From positions 47,314,451 to 47,378,450 of the forward strand of contig CM055104.1 in the NCBI GenBank assembly GCA_029204225.1: a stretch of DNA of 64,000 nt, written 5' to 3'. A program made the position numbers and the translations under genes. The DNA is from Diphasiastrum complanatum (lineage: Eukaryota > Streptophyta > Lycopodiopsida > Lycopodiales > Lycopodiaceae). Numbering within the stretch: the first letter of the stretch is position 1; each line of letters starts with the position of its first letter. Of this stretch, positions 10,295 to 21,185 are shown piece by piece. Under the pieces are notes generated by a model. It worked only from the letters and a program-made list of their open reading frames with translations, had not been told where the DNA came from and did not search any database.

Positions 10295-12025
10295 GCACGA
10301 TACTCGAAGACATGCAACTTTACCATGTCAATATGTTGGTCACCATGATAAATGGTTTATTTACTACCATATGATGTATATGGTTTTTTTTTGGAGCAAT
10401 GTTCAGAATTCAAATGTATGCTTTTCCTCCAATTTGCACTTTATCAAAAGTCTATATAAGAGAGACATCACTACCAAAACCCTCATTGTGCACAAGCACA
10501 CGGACTAGTATGCATTTATATCTAATGCTTCTTAGTTTTGACAGCATAAGCAACACTTGCTTTTAATTGCTTTGATGAGTGAATAAACTATGGCAGAAGG
10601 AGGGCGTTGGATCATGATCCAGCACCCTCTGAGAAAACCATACATTGTATGCATATTTACCTCACCATCACATTGTGTGTTTGATTGAACCCATGTTCAT
10701 AAAAGGTTGGAGTCCTTTCAGCGCTGAGAGGGCAACGATGACAACAATTTTTTTGAGAAGTATTGCATGCCTCTTGAACGATAATACGATTACTTGGTTG
10801 GCCGCCAACATGATGCTTTGTATTGAGTAATATGATGGTCACCACGAGAGGTATGATTTATGATAGACCAATGGTGAGCAAATGCAATATGACTCTTAAG
10901 CATTCACGTGTAGGATTGATTACGACAGATGGTAATGGCGTAACTTATAACGGTATTGCTTGAACTCTCATATTTGTACCTCTCGGTTAGCAATGATAAA
11001 CATACATATATAAGCCCGGACTACGCAAATTATGACGGAATTATTTTTATAATAAAGAATTGTAAGAACAATAATACAAGTATTGATAACCTACGCGCCT
11101 TTAAGGTACATGGATTTGTACAAGGGATTGCCGCATTTGTAGGGATTAGTATGGCACGGATCTGCCCTAATCCTAATACAAATGATAGGGTAAAGTACTT
11201 GGCTAAAACACGTACTGGTAATAACACAATAGACAGGATCAAAACCTTAAAATCTTATGAAACTGGGCAATAGTTGGCGTACTCTTGGAAAGCATGGATA
11301 TGCTCAAGAGTTTCGAAAATGGTACTATGCCTATTATGGGTTCGGATATTGGTATGGCATGGATTTGCCCCATATCTGAGTGCCGTTCCATACTATCTCT
11401 CGTTTGCTAGTCGCAACTTATATAATGCAGTTGTTTTTCAAAACGTATGATTTTACCTTATAAATTGATATGGATTGGTACCATAAGACTGATCAGAATG
11501 GCAGAATGCCCTGGTACGGTAATAGTATGGAAAAGCCTTTCGAAAATAATTATCTGTATTACATAGGGAAGATTGGACTACATTGTTTTATCAATTATTT
11601 TAAGCTGTTAAAGCTGCTAAACTTATTTTGGATATGGATAACAACCGACATTCAGCGTTGACACCTGTCTTCCTCACTGTGCTAACTTGTGCAACCAACC
11701 AAGTTGATGACACAAATATAGTTTTATGTTCATGAGAGACAAGATAGTTTTCTAGCAATTCCACATGAGCCTCTTCATATTCCCCCTTTTTGCTCTTAGC
11801 ATCAAAATTTTACAACGAAGTGGTCGTTTTAAGTGGAAGTAAAGCCTCTCTTGAACAATTTTACCTCTTATGTGAAAATATTTTATTCTCGCTTTTTTTA
11901 GTCCATTGATATCATTGGATTAAGTCATAAAATTTTCTTTTAAAATAATATCACCTTCTTCAATTCATTAACGATGTCATCATGAGAAAAAAATGCAGCT
12001 TCTATTTGCATATAGAGTAAAGAGA
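10293..12025. other. No recognisable gene
   Basis: Several 60-105-residue open frames (for example 10956-11273) lack homology I recognise and look like chance ORFs. No element ends were seen. Confidence 0.4.
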
Positions 12026-12026
12026 G

Positions 12027-12029
<3 letters not shown>

Positions 12030-12103
<74 letters not shown>
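12030..12103 (+). repeat. (CT)n microsatellite, second tract
   Basis: About 36 CT units in the same orientation as the tract at 10226, 1.8 kb away. The opposite-strand arginine/glutamate-repeat ORF is an artefact of this tract. Confidence 0.97.
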
Positions 12104-12107
<4 letters not shown>

Positions 12108-12631
12108 GCTTGTTATCATGAGGAAGCGGTAGTGGAACAACCTCCTCCATAACCTATTTTGCCGGTGCAACTTTTGAATCAACCATCCACTTTTTCTTCT
12201 TTACCTTCTTCTTCATTTTTGCATTTAGAAAGCTTCCTAGAGGGTATCTTAAAACTATTTGAAGTTTTAAAAAGTTATATGTGTTGGAAAAAGAAAAAAA
12301 GACCATATAGGAAATCAACATTTGATAGATGCAACTATCGGGCTCTGCGGAATGATGTTTTCTCTTCAATGCATGATTACGCCTATTAAATTCGAACCAT
12401 ACTATTGCGACAAGCGTCACGTTTGATTCTACTTGATTCTAACTTTGAAATCATCAAAATCTATGAGATTGATTACTTAGACAAACATAAACTGATATAA
12501 TATTGCTATATGTGGAAGCATTCGATAGCTCAGACAAAACTATAAGACAACATAATCAAATTACAGTAGATCAGAGAAGCATACATTCATTTCGACATAA
12601 TATTGAACGAAATAAAATTGTAGGATTAAAT

Positions 12632-13177
12632 TTAGTAAGTAGCATTGCTCTCTTGCAACACATCCAACTTGGTTAGCAATATACAAGCATCTAGTTTGAA
12701 CAACTTTTCTTGCCTTTTACCTTTTGCAATCAAGATATCATTTCTTTTGATCATACAAGAATCTTCATCAAACTCAACTTTGAGGCCTTTACTTAGTAAT
12801 TGACTCGACACTAAGTAAACTCTTGGTAATAGATGGAATGAACAAGACATCCTCCAAATAAACATTCCTATTTGTAGAAAGAGAAATAGGAATTGTGCCA
12901 ATCCTTTGATTGCACACTCACCATCATTGGCCATGTAGATCATCCTCTTGTCATCTCCATATGCCAACAAAGAAGTGAAGTACTTTTTGTGAAGAGTCAT
13001 GTGTGAACTTGCTCCACTATCAATCCACCATGGATCTAGATCTCCATCATTAGCAACCATACATGAAGACATCACAAAAGCATCCTCATATGCATCTTGA
13101 ACATCCAAACCATCTTTGATCTCTCTTCTTCTTGTAGCACTCACTTGCAAAGTGATTATGTGGAACATCATTGTCAT
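12632..13177 (-). pseudogene. Ty1/copia fragment: protease and pre-integrase region
   Basis: Contains DPWWIDSGASSHMT, the copia aspartic protease active-site block (DSGASSH), then the FKLDACI region of the pre-integrase domain. The closest match in the window is the plus-strand element at 56.9-57.3 kb, which shares LIAKGKRQEKLFKLD and the GDLDPWWIDSG context. It ends inside the pre-integrase domain, has no gag or integrase, and the HLLPRVYLVSS part looks frame-shifted. Short relic. Confidence 0.87.
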
Positions 13178-13368
13178 AATAGGGTCATATGTACATGATC
13201 AAGCCAAGTGAGCACTTTCCTAACGCGAGATTGGGTTTATTTTCTTTGACTAGCATTAATGTCTCTTTGAACAATGTTGTCACATTAATGTCTTATGCAT
13301 GAGCTCAATACAATTGGGGTGTTTGGCATGCTCTGTGTCATCACCAATGGAGAATTCATGTTTATGGC

Positions 13369-13713
13369 TTGAATGCCAATGGTTGTTCTTTGGAAGAGCG
13401 GCGTATGCAAGGAGAGAATGTTTTGAAATCACATCGCATGTACATTGATGGGCGTCCAGAAAAACATGGAAATATTGTTGCATATATAAATAGTTCCATT
13501 GGTCACCCTTCATCAACTAATTGTGATTTTGAGGAACGCACCAATGGAAAGGAAAAATACTTTTCTAGGAACTCGAAAGGTACATACGTAATGGTATGTG
13601 CGATAAGGCCCATTAAATGTGGCGAAGAGCTATTCATCAAATATAGTTTCAATCATCCTCTTCCAAGATTTGTACAAAAGGCTTTGAGCCATACTCAAGC
13701 ATGTACCTTGTGA
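13369..13713 (+). pseudogene. Isolated C-terminal half of a SET domain
   Basis: The product includes YIDGRPEKHGNIVAYINSS and then CGEELFIKYSF. These resemble the C-terminal half of a SET methyltransferase domain: the GN...Y/F-I-N-S element that contacts S-adenosylmethionine, and the GEEL-F-x-Y-x-F tyrosine motif. The frame stays open a little upstream of the ATG (HQWRIHVYGLNANG). The N-terminal half of SET, pre-SET and post-SET cysteines are not seen, so it is probably an exon or captured fragment. It could be the last SET exon of a broken gene. It abuts a copia relic, which suggests capture or rearrangement. Confidence 0.6.
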
Positions 13714-14029
13714 ATATCAAAATACATTTTATCTATTTAGTGAGAAATTTTTTTTGGCCAATTGATACATCTAGTACAGTTAATGCATGAATCTTACCAT
13801 GCTACGTTATGTTGAATGTCAAGTAATTGTTTTTTTCTTTTAATTTCATGTTGCATGTCTTAATTTAAGATCTGGTGTTTGATTTGCATATCTTAATTTA
13901 AGTTTTAATTCTCATGAATAACAATCTTATATGTTAATTGATGAATATTTGTTTCCCATCTTTGAAGGACTATGAATCGTTGTCTAGCTCTAGCACGATG
14001 ACAACAGTTACTCCATATCCAAAACAAAA

Positions 14030-14314
14030 TTGGCATACGATGGGCCACATATAAATCAACTATCACGTCGTGAGCATATGGGATTGAGAGCCATGATGAA
14101 AATAGATGAACAACAACATGCCAAAAAAAATCAGCCTCGACCTACTTCTTCTTCTTCTTCAAAATCAAGATTAAGTGTTGAAAATGATTTTTGTGCTCAA
14201 GATGATGTTGAAATCATGAACAACTTGATAAATAACGTCTATGAGCATCATGACGTGGAAGAACACACTGAACATGATAGTGAATCATTTATTAGTGCCG
14301 AGGAAAAAAATTGA
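14030..14314 (+). CDS. Uncharacterised 94-residue ORF
   Basis: Starts MAYDGPHINQLSRREHMG, then a serine run (PTSSSSSKSR) and an acidic histidine-rich tail (EHHDVEEHTEHDSES). A candidate acceptor (tttgaag) and another open stretch lie just upstream, in another frame. It may be a downstream exon of the same broken gene as the SET fragment, 317 bp away on the same strand. No family recognised. Confidence 0.3.
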   Translation: MAYDGPHINQLSRREHMGLRAMMKIDEQQHAKKNQPRPTSSSSSKSRLSVENDFCAQDDVEIMNNLINNVYEHHDVEEHTEHDSESFISAEEKN

Positions 14315-14539
14315 GAGAAGAATCAAACACACCATTATATCTTGTAGCAAACACATCTCATTTGGACACTTCTTTGCTTATATTGAAGCTCCAAGCAAAA
14401 TATAAATGGAGTGATGCAAGAGTTACATCCTTATTTGGATAAATAAGATTGAGATTTTTTTTGTGTAGAACACCTTAAAAGACAGATCTTGATTCTACTA
14501 ACAAAGTGCGTAGTTTACTTGACAAAGGATGAGAAAGAA

Positions 14540-14800
14540 ACTAACGTGAACTCAAAACATTTCTATTCGTGACCAACTCGAAAGATTCACGAAGGATTCA
14601 CGAAATTTATCTTGCAGTCAACTCGAAAGATTCGCGAAACAGTTTCTTGTAGAAGTTCGTGGCTTTCTTGTCGAAGCTCGAAAGATTCGCGAACAGAATC
14701 TTGTCGCGAAATATTCTGTTTCTTGTTCAAACCTCAGATGTTGTGAAATTGTCGCGAATAGTTCGCGAAATATTCTGTTCTTTTGATTGGATCTCCAGTT
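14540..14800. repeat. TCGCGA-rich cluster
   Basis: At least five TTCGCGAA or GTCGCGAA palindromes with repeated ctcgaaagattcgcgaa phrases. Probably part of the non-coding 3' region of the gypsy element whose polypurine tract is at 15350. Confidence 0.6.
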
Positions 14801-14819
14801 ATCATAGGGGACAAACATA

Positions 14820-15349
14820 TCTATTAAGATGAATGATTGTTATTTCTTGCATTTAATGCTAGAAACAGAGGCATTTAACTCAAGAGGAGTGTCTAGGTAG
14901 AGTTGAGATTAAATCATTCTATATCTTAATTCCAACCAAATGAATTAATTATATTTTAGAATTGTGTATTCTAAGGATATTTGTACCTGGAAGCTTTTTG
15001 AATTGTCTACCAAAATTTGTGAATAATTTCATATTATAGTTATTATCAATTTTTTAACTTTAAACTCATAACTTAGGTAATATTTCACCCAATACCTTAT
15101 GTAAGAGTTTTACATGAAGGTGATATTACTAACTAATAGAGAGTGAAATCCAATTAAAAAAATTTATCGCTTTTAAACCTAAGTTTGTACTCTAGAGTAG
15201 AGATTAACGATTGAAAAATAGGTTTGTCTCCGAGTACTTGTTTGATTTGTAAGTCCGATAGTTAAGGATAATAATTTTCTAGATTAATAATCAAAAGTTA
15301 AAGAAAATGTTTATGTAATTCTTTTATGTTTTGAGGACAAAACCAGATT
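14820..15349 (+). other. AT-rich DNA before a polypurine tract
   Basis: No coding sequence recognised. By position it should be the 3' end of a gypsy internal region. The phrase ttttgaggacaaaaccagattaagg just before the tract is typical of plant gypsy elements. Confidence 0.4.
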
Positions 15350-15363
15350 AAGGGGAGGAAGAA
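15350..15363 (+). other. Polypurine tract
   Basis: AAGGGGAGGAAGAA immediately before a TG that opens an LTR. It is the plus-strand priming site of a Ty3/gypsy-type element. Confidence 0.8.
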
Positions 15364-16075
15364 TGTCATGTCCACGCCCTAAACATAGGATTCAATATAG
15401 TCCTAGACTTGGATACCCGGTACTCCAGTGAATCAAGCTTAATAGTTATGCCACATCACATTGGATGTGACCCGAAGTAATTAATAATCTTATGAGGCCC
15501 AGACACACTAATTGAAGTTAGTACAAGATTTGGGAACGTATATGCAAGTGTAGAGTATCAATAACAATGCTATGAATAGAGGAACCATGCATAGAGACTC
15601 TATTCTAGTGAAATCTATGTATAGGGGATTTAGGACCTTGCATTACTATATGCACAGGTGGTTCTAAGCCTTATATAAGGAGGCCAAACTTGCCCTACTA
15701 CACCATCATTTGGATGATTCATTGCTAAGATCTCTCTCTACTCTCATGCTTCTTATTCTTTGGCTTGGGGGTGAAGCTTCTAGAGATTAATTGGTTGCTT
15801 CTACTTGGTTGGGAGGTTTTTCCAACAGTGTCTTCTCTATTGTTTTGTCTTGAGGAGGCGACTCTTACAGGTTCGCTTGCAGTATGTGTAGAACAGCTTC
15901 TTCCTTGTAGGCTGGTTCGACTGCTCGTGACACTGTGTCGGACCCTGGTTTTGCTTTGATTGCTTCAGGCCTTTCTTCTTCTATTTAGTCGAGCCTCTGT
16001 TGGTGTATAGGGCGTGAGAGTCGACATTTAAGAAACTGGAGGGTTTGTTCCTTCTGGTGTTTTCCTGCAGCAACA
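15364..16075 (+). mobile_element. Ty3/gypsy 3' LTR
   Basis: Starts TGTCATGTCCACGCCC directly after the polypurine tract. An internal TATA box (ttatataagg, 15671-15680) is followed by a CT-rich leader. The right end is not sharply defined; a minus-strand copia gag starts to read near 16077. The matching coding region is not present upstream, so the element is truncated. Confidence 0.65.
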
Positions 16076-16076
16076 T

Positions 16077-16406
16077 TGTGATGGCTATGACAGTGGCCAT
16101 TTGCTTCAGCAGATTCTTGAATTGGGTGTTCAAGATGTCCTAGACTTCCTTCAAGGTCTGAGCTTCAAACACATGGCCGATTTGAGTGTCTGATATATTG
16201 AGGATGATCAACGCAAAAGCCTTTCCATCTTTCAGCTTCCATCAGGAGATTGCAGCGTCGTCGACTTCGGGTCTTGCCTCTGCACCTGTGACAACATCAT
16301 ACAACTCCTTAGCCATTAGCATAGTTTTCATCTTAAATTTTCACAGATGGTAATTGGCTCCATCAAGCTTGTCCATAATGGGACTGACATTCCCTTGGAA
16401 ATCCAT
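16077..16406 (-). pseudogene. Ty1/copia gag relic, family C
   Basis: Reads from ATG 16406: MDFQGNVSPIMDKLDGANY, then MKTMLMAKELYDVVTG, ALIILNISDTQIGH and LKEVWDILNTQF. These are copia gag blocks. Two in-frame stops are seen (after NYHL and near AISW). The plus-strand gag at 63012 is the same family. It is truncated at 16077 against the gypsy LTR, and its own primer site and LTR lie upstream on the same strand. Confidence 0.82.
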
Positions 16407-16606
16407 GTGGAAGTTAGTCTAACCGACAATAATAATTTATCAGTGACTTCAGAATGAAAATCTCATGCAACTTATAGAACAAAAAAATAATTATTCTATC
16501 GGCTAATAGGATCAGGTTATGTGAGAAGCTTATCAGGCTATAAAAATAGCTCAGAGATAAAACTACTTTTGATATGATGTAAGTATCAGATTAAAGAATC
16601 AGATAT
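16407..16606 (-). other. Leader of copia family C
   Basis: Non-coding DNA between primer site and gag start, about 200 bp, as expected for a copia leader. Confidence 0.5.
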
Positions 16607-16618
16607 GCTCTCATACCA
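16607..16618 (-). other. Primer-binding site of copia family C
   Basis: TGGTATGAGAGC on the minus strand, one mismatch from the usual initiator-Met tRNA site, directly preceded by CA of an LTR end (CCCCGACA). Confidence 0.75.
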
Positions 16619-16840
16619 TGTCGGGGAAATGGTGCGTGGTCTGCGATCCAGGTCGAACAATTGGATCAAGACAATCCTACTACTACACGAAGGACAAGAA
16701 GATGAAGTAGCAATGCATACAATACTGAAAAAAACTTTGAACGCAATAAAGACAGTGATTAATTCAGATTAATGTATAGAAATACACGTCAGTTTGATGC
16801 TGGCTAAAAGCGTGGTTTGGTGGTACAATAAAAGAACCTA
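16619..16840 (-). mobile_element. 5' LTR fragment of copia family C
   Basis: Ends CCCCGACA at the primer site. The far end is not resolved; repeat DNA of another kind begins by about 16890. Confidence 0.45.
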
Positions 16841-16894
16841 TTTTTCATTGTACCTTTTGGTAGTACATTTCACTTTTTGAGGATTTTATTACTC

Positions 16895-17040
16895 ATAATT
16901 GTTTTGAGTTCACATTAAAAATGACATAACTTTTTAGTGATAAGTCCAATTTCAACAAAGTTTGGTGCTTTCCAATGATATGTTACATGACATACCTCCG
17001 AGCTATGCTTCAAAAGCTATGGCAAGTCAAAAGTATGGGG
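16895..17040 (-). mobile_element. Diverged internal fragment of the CATTAG MITE
   Basis: Shares cataactttttagtg, aagtttggtgc, ttacatgacatac and tatggcaagtcaaaagtat in the order seen in 31880-32257. Terminal CATTAG repeats are not visible. It is an older or partial copy next to the 3' end of the SDHAF2 gene. Confidence 0.65.
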
Positions 17041-17205
17041 ATTATGATGGATTTCTGACAGCCTCCATATAGATGCCTAGAAAATGCTAGAAATGCTGAA
17101 ATCAGTCCCATGCTCATGTATTGGGTCTTGTTTGAACATTTCCATCTAATGTCAAATAATTATCCACATATCAGAAAACCAGCACAATAATCTGGCTAAG
17201 AGTAC

Positions 17206-18597
17206 CTATTGATTCCCTATCTGAGGACCCCCCCCAATCTTACGAAAATCATCCCATCCCCGCACCCACAGTTGACCAGGGGTTGCACGGGTATCAGGAG
17301 AGGAATGCATGCCTATAAGACCTGTTAGATGTGTTCCATAGTTGGGGTCAGATGAAAGGCAAAGAAAAATGTGTTATCATTCTATATATCAAACATGAAA
17401 AATCGTTTTATGCTGCAAAAATTTGCAATCAATCAAAAATGAACAATCTAGAAGACGTACCATGTTGCTAGTAAGACTTTCTGGTGCTCCATCTTGCCCA
17501 GTCAACCATTTCCATAGATCGGGATTTTCCTCGAACAAACACGTTCATATCAGTTCTAATCTTTTTGTGCAGGCTTTGCACTCTAAAGAAGCCAAAAAGC
17601 TGAGAGAGTTGTCATAGCTTACCACATCCAGTACTTCAACGAGAACTTCAAGCTGTTCGCCATGCAAATCTTGTATGTTATCTTCTGCCCACTCTCCAAG
17701 CAGTAAATCCAACTCTAAAAATCCTTTTTGTCTGCTTCTGTAAAAAATCCTGTTGGAAATTCATTATCAAGAATAAAGCTTATAATTTGCAAAGAGCCAT
17801 GTCCTGATCCAAACCCATAAATAACGTAGACTTGCAAAGTTTGCTACTTTGAAGGAAAAGATGAGGGCTTATTTAAGAACTTACAAAATATAGTGTCACA
17901 TTTTATTCATTTCAGCCCCAAAGTATTCAGCTTTCAATAAAGGAAGAAAACTGAAAACCAGATCATTTATGATTCAGATCTTGCTTAAACCTAAATGGAG
18001 AGTATCATTGTTGAAAAGAACAAGACATTGAAAACAAACAGCATATGGAGCAAATTTGATGACAGGATGCAATCAGGGGCAATGAAAGTGAGCAAGAAAA
18101 AACCAGAGAGCACCTACATCCATGAATTTAGCTGAGCCTGAGAAAGATTGAGACAAAAATTTCAAATCCCTGATGATTCTTAAACCTAGACTAAAGGAAT
18201 ATAACACCACCCTGCATCTACACCAAACAGTCTCAGCCTGTCTAAACCTGTCAGGGCACCATAGGATGGCAAACCTTGTGTCTGTCAACATCAAATGCTA
18301 ATTTATCTACTCATTATCGAAGTGATTTGCGTAATAGATGGCTTACAAACTATCGCTCGGTCTACCATCAAAACTACTTACAACACCTTCATTTTGAGGT
18401 TAATTTCTCTCCACTGTAATTGACAAAAGCACACACCTGACATTTGCAGTCTTTGATATGTGTTTGGGGAAGATGAACTCCCCCATGTTGTCTGACGACA
18501 GTGGCATTCTCATCACTGTAAGGATAAGGCGGGAATCTTCAAGATGAGGCTGAGGGGGAAAGGATTGTATGCTGGGAGCCTGGGGTTCACTTGCCAT
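17206..18597 (-). CDS. SDHAF2: Succinate dehydrogenase assembly factor 2, mitochondrial
   Basis: A spliced host gene. SDHAF2 (Sdh5) helps attach FAD to the flavoprotein subunit of mitochondrial complex II. Exon at 17737-17623 encodes SRQKGFLELDLLLGEWAEDN and ends at a GT (gtaagc). Exon at 17529 to about 17457 encodes ENPDLWKWLTGQDGAPE. The last exon, 17321-17206, encodes SSPDTRATPGQLWVRGWDDF and ends in GNQ-stop. All three match the family's conserved order. A candidate first exon, 18597-18437 (starts MASEPQAPSIQSF, donor AG/gtgtgt), is phase-compatible with the second exon but unlike known N-termini. The usual NRLLYR segment is missing, and the family RG is KG here. The third intron needs donor gtac/gtctt. 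Introns 1-3 are about 699, 93 and 135 bp. No in-frame stops in the recognised exons, so probably functional. Confidence 0.78.
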
Positions 18598-18612
18598 GTT
18601 GGCGATTATCAA

Positions 18613-18950
18613 CTCTGTTACAACACAATCATGGATTTTGATATCAATAAAGCATAAGAAACCATAAATGACAATCTAACAGCAATCTCCACGAGGATGG
18701 CAAATTAAATTACACATAATCCTATGAAGAGTTCAAGCATTACCAATATCCAAAAGCTAAATAATGAGTCACTAGTCCCTATGTATACCCAACAAATACC
18801 CTATAATGGAAGCTTCTAGAGACCAATCCTATAAAACTAATGTCATTTTGATTAAAACGCTATATATACCATGGGTGTTCTAAAATTCTGCAAAGTGTGA
18901 CCTTCAAGATGAAAAGCATGACAAGTTAGGGTTTCTCTTAGATTAGGGTG
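18613..18950. other. Upstream region of SDHAF2
   Basis: AT-rich DNA with no ORF. It likely holds the SDHAF2 promoter and 5' UTR (minus strand). No motif stands out. Confidence 0.4.
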
Positions 18951-18962
18951 AGATTAGGGTGA

Positions 18963-20985
18963 GTGATAATAGAGAGTGAGAGTGAGAGTGAGAGAGAGAA
19001 CCACGGTCCTTCCTTTCCTGTGGATTTCCTTTGGAGGAGGATCGAAGGCGTGCTAGATGGCTCTTCCCACTACCTCGGAGATTCAAGCACCATACGCATG
19101 GAAGACAAAGGAACAATGAAGTTCACTTTCAACAAAGATCTTTCTATTTGTGTTCCCAACGTCCTTCATGTTCCTCAACTATCAAAGAACCTGTTATTAG
19201 TCTCTAAGATAACTGATGAGGGCTACACTGTTACTTTCTCATCTGAGTAGTGTATAATATTCAAAGAAGATACTACTATGACTACATGCACTAGAGTCAG
19301 AAATCTTTATGTACTCTCTAATTCAGTTGCATTAGCTAGTATCTCTAATGAAAATGTAAACAATTTGGACACGTGAATACAAGATCACTTTCCTATATGT
19401 GTTGTAATAACTTAGTTGATGGATTGTATTTCCCTTCTTCATTAGATAGGAAATCTTTCTTTTGTGAATCATGCGTCTATGGCAAACACTCTAGAAGCAA
19501 GTTTCCCAAATCACATTCCATCAAAACAAAGCATGTATTGGATCTTGTACATAGAGATCTCTATGATCCAATGCCAACTCCGTCCTTAGGAGATGCAATC
19601 TATTCTATCACTTTCATAGATGATTATTTTAGATGGTCTACAGTCATGTTCATTATGCACAAATCTGAAGCCTTTGAATGCTTCAAGAGATTCAAGGCCA
19701 TGGCTGAGACACAAATGTCTACAAAAGTGAAGGCACTCTGAACTGATGGTGGCGGTGGCGAATACCTCTCTAATGAAATGTCCGATTACATGGCTGAACA
19801 TGGCATTAGAAGACAGTTCACCACTTCCTATTCACCTCAACAAAACATGATTGCAGAAAGGAAGAATCGAACTCTTCTCAACTCAGACAGATCAATGCTA
19901 CATCAAGCACACCTACTTGTGAAGTTTTGGGCAGAAGCTACTGCCACAGCCTATTACGTGCAGAACAGATCCAACACTAAAGCCATCAACAACAAAACTC
20001 CTTATGAAGTTTGGCATGGGCACAAGCCTAGTGTCAGCCATTTAAAAATCTTTGGTTGTATATGGTTTGTTCACATTCCTAAACAACTTAGGAAGAAGCT
20101 GGATCATAGGACAAATAAATGTATTTTCATTGGCTATCCTGATGAACATAAAGCTTATAAAGTTCATGATCCATCCACCAATGTAATATTTGTCTCTAGG
20201 GATGTAATATTTCAAAAACATACATATTATGATTTCAAACAACTGTCGATAAATGATGCTATATCATTTCATCCTATTTTACGTAGTATGGATTCTTCCA
20301 ATGATGACGCTCCTTCTATAGAACCTGCAGCTATAGCTACAGCTACAGAAGCCGAGCAGCCAATAGTACCTATCATCAGACCAGACCAAGCTAGCTCGAA
20401 CAGATCTGGAGAAATTCAAGAAGAAGCATCATCACATCCTGGTCAACCAAACGTTCGCAGATCCTCACGGACTCGGACAGTTTCTGAGAGGTATACACCT
20501 CAATCATTGTGGACTTCATCAGAAGAACTAGAGAGCCTAGCCGAAGCAATTAACCCATAAAATCTACCTCCAGATTTTGTCTCTATCTGGCAAGGGGATC
20601 GATTTCGTGGAACTCAAGAAAGCAAAAATTAGTTGCGCTTTCTTCGACAGAGACAAAGTACATCAGAGCACGCCAAGCTTCAAAAGAAGTTGTATGGATC
20701 AAGTTGTTACTTCACGACTTACATCACACTCAGTTCAATGCTACCACCATTATGTGTGACAATTTGAGCTGTATTTCACTTTCACTGAATCCCAAATTTT
20801 ATGGCAAATCCAAGCACATAGAAATCTAGTATCATTTCATTCGGGAAAAAGTTTTCTTTGGGCAAGTGATCCTTCAATACTGCTCCACAACAAAAATGGT
20901 CACATACATTTTCACCAAATTGCTTCCCAGAATCAAGCATCAGAAGTTCTTCAACATGCTGAACCTGACGAAGATACCCCACCAA
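18963..20985 (+). pseudogene. Ty1/copia element with reverse transcriptase deleted
   Basis: 18963-19250 carries the post-protease and pre-integrase region (PNVLHVPQLSKNLLLVSKI). 19373-19741 carries the integrase zinc-binding region and first catalytic Asp (FIDDYFRWS). 19778-20560 carries the rest of integrase (YSPQQNMIAERKNRT with the catalytic Glu, then the GHKPSVSHLKIFGC block) and the hinge (RRSSRTRTVSERY). After about 20575 the sequence passes straight into RNase H and C-terminal pol (ASKEVVWIKLLL, IMCDNLSCISLSLNPKFYGKSKH), so the RT is missing. Several stops and frameshifts. No LTRs identified. Confidence 0.88.
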
Positions 20986-20989
20986 CCAT

Positions 20990-21185
20990 TAAGGTGTCGG
21001 TTGGGATCAGCTAATGTGTCGCTCTAGAACGTCGCTTGAAAACGTCGCGAGTTCTTAATTACAATGAATTTACAAAATGCAAATAGGCCTTTACATGAAT
21101 TTAGACACTATAGCATATTTACATGTGCAAAATTTCAAAAAGTTACAATATATAAACATTTAATTCGAATAATGTGGACTCATAG
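20990..21185. other. Junction DNA
   Basis: Short unassigned stretch between the copia 3' end and the tail of the opposite-strand gypsy element. Confidence 0.3.

Noticed and set aside
10212-10508. 98-residue ORF with a long Leu-Ser repeat
   Set aside because: Created by the CT microsatellite; no downstream homology.
10293-10510. GIY-YIG endonuclease after the Penelope-like RT
   Set aside because: Scanned three plus-strand frames and saw no GIY/YIG pair or the following Arg/Glu pattern.
11940-12182. Minus-strand ORF with an Arg-Glu repeat
   Set aside because: Antisense reading of the second CT tract.
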